Of a DNA stretch of 17,500 nt, positions 17,411 through 17,500 are shown piece after piece; the first letter of the stretch is position 1; each line of letters begins with the position of its first letter. The DNA lies in NCBI GenBank assembly GCA_016946835.1, contig JACVTC010000318.1, forward strand, positions 1-17,500. The letters are read 5' to 3'. Position numbers and translations under genes: made by a program. Under the pieces are notes generated by a model. That model saw only the letters and a list, made by a program, of their open reading frames with translations. It did not search any database and was not told where the DNA came from. The stretch comes from Neocallimastix lanati (nom. inval.). Its lineage: Eukaryota; Neocallimastigomycota; Neocallimastigomycetes; Neocallimastigales; Neocallimastigaceae.

Positions 17411-17500
17411 TAGTTGTAGCTTTTGATTATCATTATTTAATTACCTTCCTATAAGTACCAATTGTCTAAGTAATATTCTTCATCATTTATTGTAATAAAT

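Larger units (their letters stand above)
16150..17500 (-). mobile_element. 3' part of a second Ty3/gypsy retrotransposon, integrase region, runs off the window
   Basis: On the minus strand the window edge enters an integrase. It starts with the zinc-binding HHCC segment, then a catalytic core, then a C-terminal GPF/Y-type module ending near 16150. RT and RNase H would lie beyond 17500. Many frameshifts show the copy is dead. It is not the missing integrase of the element at 960-4086: on the minus strand integrase must come after RNase H, but this lies upstream of that element's leader. It is therefore an independent insertion in the same orientation. No LTR was identified beyond 16150. Confidence 0.85.

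Noticed and set aside
960-17500. One retroelement split by a large insertion, with integrase at 16150-17500 and RT at 960-4086
   Set aside because: On the minus strand the integrase would then precede protease and RT, opposite to Ty3/gypsy order; two separate elements are simpler.

Overview
The window looks like nuclear DNA from an extremely AT-rich eukaryote, most likely an anaerobic gut fungus (Neocallimastigomycota). Support comes from long A/T-only intergenic stretches, many poly-A, poly-T, (AT)n and AAT/AAC tracts, asparagine homopolymers inside proteins, decayed Ty3/gypsy retroelements, and a large intronless gene of the AAA-ATPase-like/PD-(D/E)XK (old DUF1703) family, which is expanded in those fungi. 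A dictyostelid-type genome has similar composition and is not excluded by sequence alone. There are no bacterial operons or ribosome binding sites.

Layout. 1-955 is AT-rich and shows no gene. 960-4086 (minus strand) is a decayed Ty3/gypsy gag-pol region. Read 5' to 3' on the minus strand, it has an Asn-rich leader, an aspartic protease, a reverse transcriptase and an RNase H, broken by many frameshifts; no integrase follows in the window. 4609-4930 (minus) holds a Ser/Lys/acidic coding fragment of unknown kind. 4930-6313 is low-complexity spacer with a 25-bp direct repeat, a 14-bp inverted repeat and a 28-bp direct repeat shortly before the main gene.

6314-10294 (plus) is the one apparently intact gene, encoding 1326 residues. 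It is a tandem duplication of a whole ATPase-plus-nuclease module. The C-terminal module keeps its signature motifs: Walker A, DEYD Walker B, the GxGRYD...ExK nuclease core and the QI-EKKY tail. The N-terminal module keeps a Walker A but has DNYD in place of DEYD, poly-Asn where the conserved YNGY...YNPYS segment should be, and no recognisable nuclease active site. This is the best candidate for something undescribed.

10894-11674 (plus) is a broken gene for a secreted or cell-surface Cys-rich protein: a signal peptide, 14 Cys, then two membrane segments, with two nonsense codons and three frame changes. 12286-12486 and 12869-13940 (minus) hold short decayed coding fragments. 13946-16130 is non-coding AT-rich DNA with microsatellites. 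16150-17500 (minus) is the integrase end of a second Ty3/gypsy element, running off the window. It carries two diverged copies of the first integrase block, so it looks chimeric.

The genes do not form a pathway. The picture is one live plus-strand gene in a gene-poor, repeat-rich region whose other coding material is mostly dead. Every frame was read by eye; no alignment or profile search was run.
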